From the NCBI GenBank assembly GCA_947462335.1, contig OX381704.1:121888065-121952064 (forward strand): a stretch of DNA of 64,000 nucleotides, in the 5' to 3' direction. The position numbers were made by a program, and so were the translations under genes. Shown here one piece after another: positions 31,176 through 42,939 of this stretch; within the stretch, counting starts at the first letter, position 1, and every line of letters begins with the position of its first letter. The notes below the pieces were generated by a model that was not told where the DNA came from, did not search any database, and was given only the letters and a program-made list of their open reading frames with translations. The DNA comes from Harmothoe impar. Taxonomy: Eukaryota; Annelida; Polychaeta; Phyllodocida; Polynoidae.

Positions 31176-34100
31176 AAAATGAATGTGTTATTTGTGTTTT
31201 GACTGGGTTATTTTATGAGTTGAATTTGGGGCTGGATTTCACGAGATTTCACGAGGTCAAATGGAATCTGGCCCAACTTCAACAATTGAAATAAATTGGT
31301 CAGAAGACCAAAATGTGTGTGCCTTTGTCTTTATATTTCTACTTTTGTTTAAAGTTCAAATTATCCGAATTATGATGGGGGGGGGGCCTAAAATGGCATT
31401 TTTCTACATCATACATATGTAAACAAACCACTCTTTTGATGATGTCACAGGGCGACGGAATACAAGCAGGGGCTAATTAGCATGGCTAGTTCCCTCTTTG
31501 GGATATAATAGCGGCTATAACTATCAGACAGGCGCTTATTCAAGAAACATATTTTAGTGCTTGAGACTTATTTCCTTAGCCCTATGCCACCAAGACGTGT
31601 GGTTGTGCAGATAAACCTTGAATCATTGCCTTGCAGAATGATGGAAAACAAATAGAATCTGCTAGTATTAATTTGATAAGTGTTAATTCAAATGTGAACT
31701 ATACGATCAGTTCATCTTTGATTAAACATTTACAATCGGTTGATCAACTGTCACTTGTCACTGTCGATACCGGGTCTTGTGCCCACCGGGCGGTCACCTG
31801 GATAATTAGGGTGAAAGTGTGTATGAGATGTAGTAACCGGCCCTACCCTGCATGACCACCATCTCACCCTACAGCCAATCTGTTACCATGGTTACCATGT
31901 AGCATTTGAAGCACTTATAGCAGGAGGTCATTACCTTACACAGCACACCCCGCTAACTGCCACCCAGCCCCCCCTCCCCCCGACAATAATTACTATATAA
32001 GGTATCAAATTATAGCTTGTACAGTCAAAGGTGCGGTGCGCTAGAAATAGCTAGAATTCTCGTAAATGAGGGAGTATTTCTCTTATTATTCGAGTGGCTT
32101 AACAATAAGGTGACTCCGTTGTAATGGTCAGCAGCAGGTAAAACCCCTGGAGCTGATTCCCTGCCTCTCAATATGGCGCCATGGGAATTTTTAAATGTTT
32201 TGGGCCTGGTGTTTCCATCTCTATAATTATTATGAGAGATTATGCTATAAAATCAAATGCAATGACAGCAAAAATAAGGAAGGCCAAATAGATAAATTAA
32301 ACCAAAAAATAGTCACTTGACACAATACAGGATTGTATTCCTGCTAGTTGCAGTAAATAACAGAATTTTGAATTGAATAAATAATTGAATAGAACGGCCC
32401 GAGTGCGACCAGTAGGTGGTGTGTGTGTGGTGTAGCGTCGAGTCTGAGTGCCGCCATTACCCGCTACGTGCACGCCTATATTGACTCAGGTGGCCGCGTC
32501 TCACCGGGAACTTTCCAATTAGCACACCACCATGACCTGCTCCCTGACCGTGAGCTGCTCACCTTAAAACCTGAGATGCCCACACTACCCCACTGTCCTC
32601 TACCTGCCTACCTGCCTGCCTGCCTACCTGCCTACCTGCCTACCTGCCTACCTGCCTACCTGCCCACACTACCCACACTACCCACCTGCCTACCTGCCTA
32701 CCTACCTGCCTACCTGCCCACTCCTCAGCAGTCCCATTACCCTCAGTCACTCCCGCAGTCCCAGGGCCATACGGTACTTCTGGCCACTCCTTACCTGGGC
32801 ACTCACACTTACCATCAAGGGAGGGCTCATTATCAAGGTGTGGGTAGTTTCAACCCTTCTCACAGAAAAATCTGCCCATTGCTATAGTTCTAATAGTAGA
32901 GCGGATTAGTGCACCTATATTTATGCAAATCATAGGATTAGTGATAAGAGCATGACACTACTCACATTGGTACACAAGGTCCTTGAGAAGCCATTGCAAT
33001 TTTACCCTGTGCCAAACATTGTGGCTATTTTGGAAACTGGCAGCCATTCCAACTGAATCTCCCACAGCATAAATATTCTCCTAGCAAGGTTTTAACAATA
33101 CCTCCCTCCTTTAGATCGAACCCAAGGTATCCATCCATATCATTGGTTTGTTGCTACCATAATTGGTTGCCTAGCAACAGGCATTCTAAGTGTTTATTTC
33201 CCTAGTAACATATGTTTACCTACACAGTAGCAAAATAACTATATTTACCGCCCTCCTACACTGGAGTCAAGGAACCCATCCATGTCATTGGTTTGTTGCT
33301 GCAATAACTGGTTGCCTAGCAACATGCACATTGAGCGTTTATTTCCCTAATAACACATGTTAACCTGGATCAAAGTTCAATTTTTGGTGCAAAGGGGTCC
33401 CCCCCACCCAGATCACAAAGTCGCCTTTTTAGACCATTTATGCTATAGTCAGACTTTTCCAAAAGTCGCCAGGTCGCTTTTATTATTGTACCAGGTCGCC
33501 AGGTCGCCTGGAAAACAGCCGAGGTCGCCAGGTCACTTTTGACCCCTCTGGAGCCACTCAATTCCAACCATATCTACCCCAGGCACCCATTCACGTCATT
33601 GCGAGGGGACTTCTTCTCTCTTAAAGGGGGCCGTGGGAGAGAAGGAAAATTCTGATGAAATCGTTTTTAGGCTTGTCCAAAATCCAGCACCATCCCGTGC
33701 CCCCTCAGCCTACCCACTTGTTGAAGGTGACCACTCCTCTGTATCCGGCACGGGCATGTCCACAAACTAGGCTGATTGACCTCATTATTGGCAAAAAGCA
33801 TCATTTACGGCTGAGCAAAAACTCAATTAAACCTCAAGAAACACGTTTCACATCATGTGACTTTCATGTATTTGACATTGGTCACTTTTATAAAATAGAT
33901 GTATGGTGAGCGCCTTTCTCTAATGTCTCTAATTCGGCCAATCAATAAAAAAGTGTTTTTAATCATAAAGCATGACCAGAGAGTTATTTTTTCTTAACTC
34001 AATGTTTTTCTTAATTCATGCACTATGTCCTTTGTCATCATGATACAGTAATGAAGCTTGGGGGGGGGGGGGGGTGTTCATGCATCATGCTCACAGTTTG

Positions 34101-34591
34101 CATGATGCACCAATGCAGACTATAGCAGACTAAAGCGAGTTACCCGCCAAATCTGCTTCATCAACACATCTTGCTTCAACGCTGTTAATCTGTTAATCAC
34201 TATTGGTATAAGAATGCTAAGGGTAAGTAGGTCGGGTGTATTACCTATTTCGATTAAAAAATACTTTTACCTTTGGCCTTAAAAGTACCCAGGAATCAAA
34301 AAGCCCAAAATGATAAAAAACAAAAAATTCTTTCTAGATTGGTTTTATAGCTTTTTTAGTGATGTCATCATGGAGAAACACCCCATGGAGAATGGGAATC
34401 ATTTCTCCACGGAGGTGTGCACAGCCACATAAGATGATTAAACTTGGCTGGTGGACAAACCATTTGTTTTAAGATTTTTTTTTTCTTAAAACAAGTGCTT
34501 TGTCCGCCAGTCGAGTTTAATAATCTTATTTTCTTGAAATAAGTAAGCACAGTAACTTTGTTTCTCCGTATGAAATAAAGTATTGACTCAC
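31176..34591 (-). other. Part of intron B-C of the ankyrin gene, mostly unremarkable
   Basis: No exon is seen. A (CTGCCTAC)n microsatellite lies at about 32600-32715. Two related segments with GGTTGCCTAGCAAC lie at 33115-33350 (family F, see 42480 and 56835). CCAGGTCGCC repeats lie at 33470-33540. A G run is at 34060. A fold-back with TTAAACTTGGCTGGTGGAC and GTCCGCCAGTCGAGTTTAA lies at about 34437-34523. A possible family A remnant is at 34205-34330. Confidence 0.5.
32590..32716. repeat. CTGCCTAC microsatellite
   Basis: Irregular repeats of CTACCTGC and CTGCCTAC with a few CCACACTAC interruptions. The open frame through it (LPAYLPACLPAY...) is a by-product of the repeat. Confidence 0.9.
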
Positions 34592-34766
34592 CGTCCTGAT
34601 CAGCGATGTCTGGGTCCACATTATTCTTGAACAAGACCTTGACGACGTCGTTACATCTCAGCTCGCAGGCATAACTAAGGGCCGTGCGCCCCGTGTCGTC
34701 TTGAATGTTGACGTCGGCACCCTTACTCAGCAACAAGTCTATAGCCTTAGCCCGGGTCTTCTCCTC
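34592..34766 (-). CDS. Ankyrin-repeat protein (ANKRD34-like), exon B
   Basis: The exon lies between a TTTTAG acceptor and a GTGAGT donor, 175 bases. It joins exon A in phase 0 (YIK-EEKTRAKAIDLL) and leaves one base for exon C. It encodes about residues 75-133, with two ankyrin units: AIDLLLSKGADVNIQDDTGR, then TALSYACELRCNDVVKVLF and NNVDPDIADQDG. The short insert before this unit (EEKTRAKAID after RACYIK) is like the one I associate with ANKRD34 proteins, where a stretch ending in RAK precedes the second repeat. Ankyrin repeats are protein-binding surfaces; no partner can be inferred. One decayed copy of the exon start lies at about 34845-34910. Confidence 0.9.
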
Positions 34767-34842
34767 CTAAAACACAAAAGTATAAATATGTTAATGCTGT
34801 ATCTTATATACATCTCAATGTTGACATGTTAAATGTTAAATG

Positions 34843-34912
34843 TTATTCAGCTTGAATATTGACATCAGCACCTTTACTTACTTACAAGTCTATAGCCTTC
34901 TTCTTTCCTACA
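34843..34912 (-). repeat. Decayed copy of the exon B acceptor boundary
   Basis: CTTGAATATTGACATCAGCA, CCTTTACTTAC and ACAAGTCTATAGCCTTCTTC match CTTGAATGTTGACGTCGGCA, CCCTTACTCAG and ACAAGTCTATAGCCTTAGCC in exon B at about 34690-34755. It lies about 150 bases towards the upstream intron. The copy has lost coding potential. Confidence 0.75.
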
Positions 34913-35061
34913 ATAGGAATAGATTATATATTTATTTATGTATATATATATATATATATATGTATATATGCAGATCTGCTATAAAATCCCTGAGTATCGA
35001 TGAGTATCATCCCTCGCTTCACTCTGACTCTTAAGTGAGGTTTGAGCCTAAATCCATAAGC

Positions 35062-35790
35062 AGTTAACCCTTTAAAGGGGCCGATCTCTGAGACTGGAGG
35101 AGAGTGGATCATGTAGTTCCTAACCCTACTGACTGCACCCAGCACAGGGCACTGCATTTGTTTTATCCCCAATCAGCCATAAATAGCACAACTGGACAAC
35201 TCTATTACCTTGAAAATTAATAGGGGGACCATGAATCAGGCTTGACTTGGTATGAAACATTCTATAAAACCAGGATAAAGCTATCATAACCTCCTTGAAT
35301 TAATCGTTGAACTAGACTTCTAGGGATACACAATGCAGAAAGGAATCCTTGTGTATTTAAGTGTTTATTTTTAACCGAAGCCATGGGATGTGGTCTATTC
35401 AAGGGGTAGTATACCGTTTTCTGTGGACACACAAGTGGTAGTCTAGACAGTCAGTACACTGGTGGGTATCAATAGTATTGTATACTACCACTGGCATAGT
35501 CTAACTGCTGATCACACCAGTGCAACTTATGTAGAGCAGTGAATTGCTGGAAGGGAACAACCAGCATCCTATTTCTTGGTTGCCTGAGCCATTATTTCTG
35601 GGATACTTTGCAAGGAAAAACGATCCTACAGGGCTAGGACATGCCTGGATCTCAGGGATTGTGCTTGGGTAATTCTAGATTTAACTGAGGTGTTATATAA
35701 ACTCAACAACCCTGGCAAAGGATTTTACGATTTGGTTTGAGAAGTCTTGGCCTTTAAAGCACCATGCGGCCCTCAGAGGGTTAAGGCCTT
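35062..35790. mobile_element. Possible longer family E element, TTAACCCTTTAA ends
   Basis: It opens with GTTAACCCTTTAAAGGGGCC and closes with CCTTTAAAGCACCATGCGG then CCCTCAGAGGGTTAAG. These resemble the ends of the smaller palindromic elements at 55 and 63 kb. The interior is not palindromic and has no coding sign. Confidence 0.4.
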
Positions 35791-35799
35791 GACCTTGAC

Positions 35800-37632
35800 C
35801 TTGACAAGGTGAGTGCCTACCTCCCAATCATGTCATTAGGGATACCAGCTGCAGCTTCTGCCACTTAGTGGTCCTACACTCCCCTCACCAAGTGCCAGCT
35901 ACTGCCACTTAGTGATCTTACACTCCCCTCACCAAGTACCAGCTACTGCCACTTAGTGATCTTACACTCCCCTCACCAAGTACCAGCTACTGCCACTTAG
36001 TGATCTTACACCCCCCTCACCAAGTACCAGCTACAGACCACTTAGTGATCCTACACCCCCCTCACCAAGTACCAGCTACTGCCACTTAGTGATCCTACAC
36101 TCCCCTCACCAAGTACCAGCTACTGCCACTAAGTGATCTTACACCCCCCTCACCAAGTACCAGCTACTGCCACTTAGTGATCCTACACTCCCCTCACCAA
36201 GTACCAGCTACTGCCACTTAGTGATCCTACACCCCCCTCACCAAGTACCACTTAGTGATCCTACACCCCCCTCACCAAGTACCAGCTACTGCCACTAAGT
36301 GATCTTACACCCCCCTCACCAAGTACCAGCTACTGCCACTTAGTGATCCTACACTCCCCTCACCAAGTACCAGCTACTGCCACTTAGTGATCCTACACCC
36401 CCCTCACCAAGTACCACTTAGTGATCCTACACCCCCCTCACCAAGTACCAGCTACTGCCACTTAGTGATCCTACACTCCCCTCACCAAGTACCAGCTACT
36501 GCCACTTAGTGATCCTACACCCCCCTCACCAAGTACCACTTAGTGATCCTACACCCCCCTCACCAAGTACCAGCTACTGCCACTTAGTGATCCTACACCC
36601 CCTCACCAAGTACCAGCTACTGGCCACTTAGTGATCCTACACCCCCCTCACCAAGTACCAGCTACTGCCACTTAGTGATCCTACACTCCCCTCACCAAGT
36701 ACCAGCTACTGCCACTTAGTGATCCTACACCCCCCTCACCAAGTACCAGCTACTGGCCACTTAGTGATCCTACACCCCCCTCACCAAGTACCAGCTACTG
36801 CCACTTAGTGATCCTACACTCCCCTCACCAAGTACCAGCTACAGACCACTTAGTGATCCTACACTCCCCTCACCAAGTACCAGCTACTGCCACTTAGTGA
36901 TCCTACACTCCCCTCACCAAGTACCAGCTACTGCCACTTAGTGATCCTACACCCCCCTCACCAAGTACCAGCTACTGCCACTTAGTGATCCTACACCCCC
37001 CTCACCAAGTACCAGCTACTGCCACTTAGTGATCCTACACCCCCCTCACCAAGTACCAGCTACTGCCACTTAGTGATCCTACACCCCCCTCACCAAGTAC
37101 CAGCTACTGCCACTTAGTGATCCAACACCCCCCTCACCAAGTACCAGCTACAGGCCACTTAGTGATCCTACACCCCCCTCACCAAGTACCAGCTACTGCC
37201 ACTTAGTGATCCTACACCCCCCTCACCAAGTACCAGCTACTGCCACTTAGTGATCCTACACCCCCCTCACCAAGTACCAGCTACTGCCACTTAGTGATCC
37301 TACACCCCCCTCACCAAGTACCAGCTACTGCCACTTAGTGATCCTACACCCCCCTCACCAAGTACCAGCTACTGCCACTTAGTGATCCAACACCCCCCTC
37401 ACCAAGTACCAGCTACTGCCACTTAGTGATCCTACACCCCCCTCACCAAGTACCAGCTACTGCCACTTAGTGATCCTACACCCCCCTCACCAAGTACCAG
37501 CTACAGGCCACTTAGTGATCCTACACTCCCCTCACCAAGTACCAGCTACTGCCACTTAGTGATCCTACACTCCCCTCACCAAGTACCAGCTACTGCCACT
37601 TAGTGATCTTACACCCCCCTCACCAAGTACCA
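35800..37632. repeat. 44-bp minisatellite, about 41 copies
   Basis: The unit is CCAGCTACTGCCACTTAGTG followed by ATCCTACACC and CCCCTCACCAAGTA. Frequent variants are TCCCC/CCCCC, GATCTT/GATCCT, and a shortened unit lacking CCAGCTACTG (as at 36245 and 36415). The shortened unit recurs in phase with its neighbours, which shows blocks of several units being duplicated together. It lies in a large intron. Confidence 0.93.
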
Positions 37633-37635
37633 TTA

Positions 37636-37763
37636 GCAGCAACAGGGCCAGCCAGGGGGAGGGGAGTTAGGTGAGGAGGTGGGGGAGGGGGAGATGGGGA
37701 GAGAGAGAGTGAGACAGACAGACAGACAGAGGCAGAGAGAGGGAGAGGGAGAGGGAGAGAAAG

Positions 37764-37835
<72 letters not shown>

Positions 37836-38170
37836 AGAGGGAGAAGATAGTAGAAGATGGTATAAAAGATGGGAAGAGGTTGACTAATGAGAAATACCTC
37901 AAAGAAATACTAGGTTAATGAAAGTTATCTGTATGTACATACAAAGCAACGAAAAGGAGATATATGGAGAATGGTAGTCTCTATATATAACTTGTAGCAA
38001 CTCTCGTTGACCCGTGTTTATATATTACCCCCAAGGCCACAGCAAGCTATGAATAACCAATGTATGACAGATTGTCAGCAGGAAGAGAAGTACTCCCAGA
38101 AGCCCTCAGTCAAAATGGCTGCCGGTGTGTGGCAAAGGTCACCCTACCCCCGGGTGTTGGAGCCGTGACA
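37636..38170. repeat. Segmental duplication copy 1: GA microsatellite plus unique flank
   Basis: It starts with GGGGAGGGG and AGAGAGAG/GACAGACAG repeats (37640-37850). It continues through GTAGAAGATGGTATAAAAG, CTCAAAGAAATACTAGG and GACAGATTGTCAGCAGGAAG to GGTGCAACACATCC. The same order with only scattered substitutions is at about 43745-44340. It leads straight into a 55-bp array in both copies. Confidence 0.85.
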
Positions 38171-39025
38171 GCCGCAGGTGCAACACATCCTGGTATCACT
38201 CTCTGTGTAGTGTTAGTCACTCTTATCTCTGCCCCAACCTGACTCTGGTGTCACTCTCTGTGTAGTGTCACTCACTCTTATCTCTGCCCCAACCTGTCCC
38301 TGTTACCACTCTCTGTGTAGTGTCAGTCACTCTTATCTCTGCCCCAACCTGTCCCTGTTACCACTCTCTGTGTAGTGTCAGTCACTCTTATCTCTGCCCC
38401 AACCTGTCCCTGTTACCACTCTCTGTGTAGCGTCAGTCACTCTTATCTCTGCCCCAACCTGTCCCTGTTACCACTCTCTGTGTAGTGTTAGTCACTCTTA
38501 TCTCTGCCCTAATCTGCCCCCTGTTACCACTCTCTGTGTAGTGTCAGTCACTCTTATCTCTGCCCCAACCTGTCCCTGTTACCACTCTCTGTGTAGTGTC
38601 AGTCACTCTTATCTCTGCCCCAATCTGCCCCCTGTTACCACTCTCTGGGTAGTGTCAGTCACTCTTATCTCTGCCCCAACCTGTCCCTTGTACCACTCTC
38701 TGTGTAGTGTTACTCACTCTTATCTCTGCCCCAACCTGTCCCTGTTACAACTCTCTGGGTAGTGTCAGTCACTCTTATCTCTGCCCCAACCTGTCCCTGT
38801 TACCACTCTCTGTGTGTTGTCAGTCACTCATATCTCTGCCCCAACCTGTCCCTGTTACCACTCTCTGTGTAGTGTTAGTCACTCTTATCTCTGCCCCAAC
38901 CTGTCCCTGTTACAACTCTCTGTGTAGTGTTAGTCACTTATATCTCTGCCCCAACCTGTCCCTGTTACCACTCTCTGTGTAGTGTTAGTCACTTATATCT
39001 CTGCCCCAACCTGTCCCTGGTGCCA
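38171..39025. repeat. 55-bp minisatellite, about 15 copies (copy 1)
   Basis: The unit is TGTAGTGTCAGTCACTCTTA, then TCTCTGCCCCAACCTGTCCC, then TGTTACCACTCTCTG. It is the same array as 44341-45240, and a short diverged stretch is at 42175-42340. It is non-coding; frames such as LISAPTCPCYHSLCSV come from the repeat. Confidence 0.9.
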
Positions 39026-39539
39026 CTCTACCACGATTTTGGTGATGTGCGCGGTAATGAGAAACAAGGATATTATTTGGAGTGGCCTAACTGACTGAGG
39101 TCTCAAAAACTGCGCTGCCACCTATCAATGATGGAAATTGCCATAATATGTCAAAGTATAAGAGACTACAAGACTATTCTAATTCCAGCTAGAATCTGAG
39201 AATCTGAGAATCATCTTTGATACATCAGGGGTTGTCCAGGTTTGACAGTTTGTGTTATTGGGGACCTTGGAAGTGAGGCCGTGTGCACCAGAGGCATATT
39301 ATTAGTACTTGTGAGGCCGCTCAAAATAAAATGCACTTCAGAAATAATGTATTTGATTTTGAAATAAAAAGTAAACAAATCTGTGTACGTATAGTAAATT
39401 ATGTAATAGTTATAGGGCAAGTAGCATGCTGTACGCGAAATACAGTGAAGGGAGCCTTATATAGGCTCCTTTCACTGAATACCCCTACAGCTTGGTACAA
39501 GGTCTATAACTACTTTATACCACTAGCTGTATGCAGTAA

Positions 39540-40038
39540 ACAAGAGGTATGAAATGCTTTGTTGTCTGTGCCTGCTATGGTATAATACGTTATACCACTA
39601 GCTGTATGCAGTATACAAGAGGTGTGAAATGCTTTGTTGTCTGTGCCTGCTGTGGTATAATACTTTATACCACTAGCTGTATGCAGTATACAAGAGGTGT
39701 GAAATGCTTTGTTGTCTGTGCCTGCTGTGGTATAATACTTTATACCACTAGCTGTATGCAGTATACAAGAGGTGTGAAATGCTTTGTTGTCTGTGCCTGC
39801 TGTGGTATAATACTTTATACCACTAGCTGTATGCAGTATACAAGAGGTGTGAAATGCTTTGTTGTCTGTGCCTGCTGTGGTATAATACTTTATACCACTA
39901 GCTGTATGCAGTATACAAGAGGTGTGAAATGCTTTGTTGTCTGTGCCTGCTGTGGTATAATACTTTATACCACTAGCTGTATGCAGTATACAAGAGGTGT
40001 GAAATGCTTTGTTGTCTGTGCCTGCTGTGGTATAAAGG
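39540..40038. repeat. 75-bp minisatellite, about 6.6 copies, near identical
   Basis: The unit is TGTGAAATGCTTTGTTGTCT, GTGCCTGCTGTGGTATAATA, CTTTATACCACTAGCTGTAT, GCAGTATACAAGAGG. Copies differ by very few bases. 75 is a multiple of three, so open frames on both strands are not evidence of genes. Confidence 0.92.
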
Positions 40039-40076
40039 TTGTTGTAGCAGTAAGGTAATGGAACCACGTCGTACTA

Positions 40077-40201
40077 CCGTAAAACCTCGCGTATAGGCTG
40101 CTGCTTATACGCGAATCAGATCGCTAGTGCAGCTTATAGGATTGGCCCAAAGTCGGGGTGCAGCTTATACGCGAGTTAGGCTTATACGCGAGGTTTTACG
40201 G
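40077..40201. mobile_element. TA-flanked MITE, CCGTAAAACCTCGCG termini
   Basis: CCGTAAAACCTCGCGTATA at the left and TATACGCGAGGTTTTACGG at the right are perfect inverted ends, with TA at 40075-40076 and 40202-40203. The element is 125 bases. Its perfect ends suggest a young insertion. A decayed relative with GCGGCTTATAT and AATACGCGAGAATTC is at about 41437-41503. Confidence 0.85.
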
Positions 40202-40309
40202 TACCCTACAGCTTTATTGTTTAATGAACTCCTCACTACTATGATCTGAATTTTGTGGTGAAAATCCTGTAACTCTTTACCCCCTAGTTTAAACGGCAAC
40301 AAGAAAAAG

Positions 40310-40560
40310 CACTCTCCTCAATTTATTAGGTACTTGGGGAGGAGAAGCAAGTTTTTGTTGTTTTTAGGGTTGAGTTACAGCTTCCCCTATTGAGTTCTCA
40401 ACATGATATACTGTACATCAGATGAAACAGTCTATAGATATATAACACAGCTTAAGAAGCTGCCACAGGCTGTTTATCATGGGGGACACATACATTGTAT
40501 TATGTATGTATAATACCTCGGCCGGGTGCCGTTAATGACATAAACAACCTGCAGCTGCTA
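40310..40560. repeat. Three-copy segmental repeat, copy 1 (diverged)
   Basis: AAGCACTCTCCTCAATTTATTAGG..., GTTGAGTTACAG, CAACATGATATACTG and a later AACCTGCAGCTGC keep the order seen in the better copies at 43360-43640 and 46415-46690. It shows no gene. Confidence 0.6.
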
Positions 40561-41754
40561 CTTACCAACTTATCTCTCTAACGCCACTCAAAAAAAAAAA
40601 AGAAGAAGTTGTTTCTCATCACCTGGCTGTGAGAAATGTGACGAGGGCCTTTTTTTAAAAAAACTTTTTTTTTTATTGGGGGGCAAAAAGGTATATTTCC
40701 TCTGGCCCATTGTATTCGTGCCACTGTTAGCTTCAATTTGATACCAAATATACACATATTTGTCTATTATTATCAACTTTTCCCTTAGAATTTGCACAAA
40801 AAAAAGACAAGATTTTAGTGATGCATGCAGTGATGAGAAAACAAGGATATTATTTGTAGTGGCCTATTGATGGGAAATAACATGGTGGGTGGTCTGTGTA
40901 TCGGTTGTTGTAAATAAGCGGCTCCTGTCGTCCGCTGCTCATCCACACCACACACAGCACATGGATCTGCTCTGGCATTTGTCGCTGGACATGATTCTTG
41001 ACTCATTGTTCCTTATTAGGGAGTGGCCATTATGCCAGAATTGAACATTCAAAGTCACCATAATCATATCTCCAGTGTTTATAATACTGAACAGTAACAA
41101 ACCCACTTGTATCTAGCTCAGCGTTTTATGCCATTTCATGCCATACCTGTAGACACATATTGTACCTGTACCCTTACTCAGAAGATGAGACCCTGGTGTA
41201 ATACCGCCATACCCACTTGTGTCCTACCCCTATACACAAGGCCACCTCACAGCTGGTATTTATGGAAATACACAAATAACCAATTGACACACAACAATAC
41301 TTCTGAAGTCCAATCCAGTCAGTCAATACCTTGTCTAGCCATATATGGAGAACAAGTTTTTATAATTATCTGCAGCAACTCTCATTGACACGTGTTTATA
41401 TTGCCCTCAGGCCACAGATTGCCCTGCCAGATCTCCAGCGCGGCTTATATGTTTGAGTCAGGGTGCGGCTTATATAAAAATGAGGCTAATACGCGAGAAT
41501 TCACAAATAGCAACAAGCCCACTTGTATCTAACTCGGTGTTTTGTGCTGTACCTGTAGACTCCTATTGTACCTGTACCCATATTGAGAAGGTGCCTACCC
41601 TGAGGTGTTCATGAAGTTTCACAAATAACCAAGCGACAGACAACACAGGTCTGCTTATCAATGAGTGGGTCAATACCCTGTCTAGACATATATGGAGAAT
41701 ATAGTTTCTATATATAGGGTGCAGCAGTTCTGGAGGCCAGGTGTCTACATATAG

Positions 41755-42060
41755 CCCTAATGCTGCAGCATGCCTGGTGGTATCTATATATAACTTGTAG
41801 CTTGTGTCTACATATTGCCCTAATGCTGCAGCATGCCTGGTGGTATCTATGTATAACTTGTAGCTTGTGTCTACATATTGCCCTAATGCTGCAGCATGCC
41901 TGGTGGTATCTATATATAACTTGTAGCTTGTGTCTACATATTGCCCTAGTGCTGCAGCATGCCTGGTGGTATCTATGTATAACTTGTAGATTGTGTCTAC
42001 ATATTGCCCCAATGCTGCAGCATGCCTGGTGGTATCTATGTATAACTTGTACCAACTCTC
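41755..42060. repeat. 63-bp minisatellite, about 5 copies
   Basis: The unit is TAATGCTGCAGCATGCCTGG, TGGTATCTATATATAACTTG, TAGCTTGTGTCTACATATTG, CCC. Its 63-base length keeps frames open on both strands. Flanking words (TATATGGAGAAT, CTATATATAACTTGTAG) are shared with the segmental duplication at 37.9 and 44.1 kb, so it probably arose within a third, diverged copy of it. Confidence 0.9.
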
Positions 42061-42099
42061 AGTGCCCAGTGTCTATATATGGATGCAGCTTGCCCTGTA

Positions 42100-42340
42100 T
42101 GGCCATGTCCAGGTCTATGAATAACCAATATATGACAGATTGTCAGCAGGAAGACAAGTACTCCCAGAAGCCCTCTCTGTCCCTGGTGCCACTCTCTGTG
42201 TAGTGTCAGTCACTCATATCTCTGCCCCAACCTGTCCCTGTTACCACTCTCTGTGTAGTGTTACTCACTATTATCTCTGCCCCATTCTGTCCCTGGTATC
42301 ACTCTCTGTGTAGTGTCAGTCACTCTGCCTCAACCTGCAG
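42100..42340. repeat. Third, short copy of the segmental duplication
   Basis: TCTATGAATAACCAATATATGACAG..., AAGTACTCCCAGAAGCCC, then three units of the 55-bp repeat. It corresponds to parts of 38050-38300 and 44205-44450, but the block with TGGCTGCCGGTGTG is missing. Confidence 0.75.
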
Positions 42341-42479
42341 GTGGAACCCTTTTCTGGAAAAACTCTCCATATCCATAAAAAGTAAGTTGTTGCAGCATGG
42401 AAAAATGACTCGGGCACTGCGTGAGATCAGTGCGACAAAAGCTGATGTCACAACTGTCATTCTGTTTTTTTTCAATTAA

Positions 42480-42800
42480 CCCATCACTATGCTAGGCAGA
42501 TATATGATTAGATTAGCTGTTGCTAGGCAACCAGCTGGATTAAGAACAAACCAATGAAACCATAAAAATCCTTGGATCCATTTTAGGGGGGGGGGGGTAG
42601 ATATGAGTATAATAAACCTCAGGACCATAGAAATGTGTGTTGCTAGGGAGATAAACAATCAGAATAGCTGGATTAGCTGGATTAGCTGCAACCAGCTGGA
42701 TTAACAACAAACCAATAAAACCATTGAATGCCTTGGGTCCATTATAGGGTGGGGGGTAGGTATGACTATAATCAACCTGAGGACCTCAATGGTTGATTTA
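42480..42800. repeat. Family F dispersed repeat with an X-box-like palindrome, copy
   Basis: It contains GCTGTTGCTAGGCAACCAGC, AACAAACCAATGAAACC, GGATCCATTTTAGGGGGG, TAGATATGAGTATAATAAAC, and a partial second round to 42790. A close relative is at 56835-57110 and an inverted, diverged pair is at 33115-33350. GTTGCTAGGCAAC is an inverted-repeat word resembling an RFX X-box. Confidence 0.65.
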
Positions 42801-42939
42801 TATTATTGCTATCACATAGCAGAATTGTGACTCCTTAATCCAAGTTGGCGGTGCCCATTCTAACTTCTGGTAAAGTGCAAACATCATTTACCTTGTCATG
42901 GTGGTGCCTGGTGGCTACACCACCACGTCGGCATAAAAA

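Noticed and set aside
37633..37918. Ser/Leu- and Arg/Glu-rich frames
   Set aside because: GA microsatellite; both strands open. The same holds at 43724-44053.
39510..40067. Open frames of 185 and 169 codons on opposite strands
   Set aside because: 75-bp minisatellite, multiple of three, open on both strands with near-identical units.
41563..42203. Open frames over 110-149 codons on both strands
   Set aside because: 63-bp repeat; same reasoning as the other arrays.
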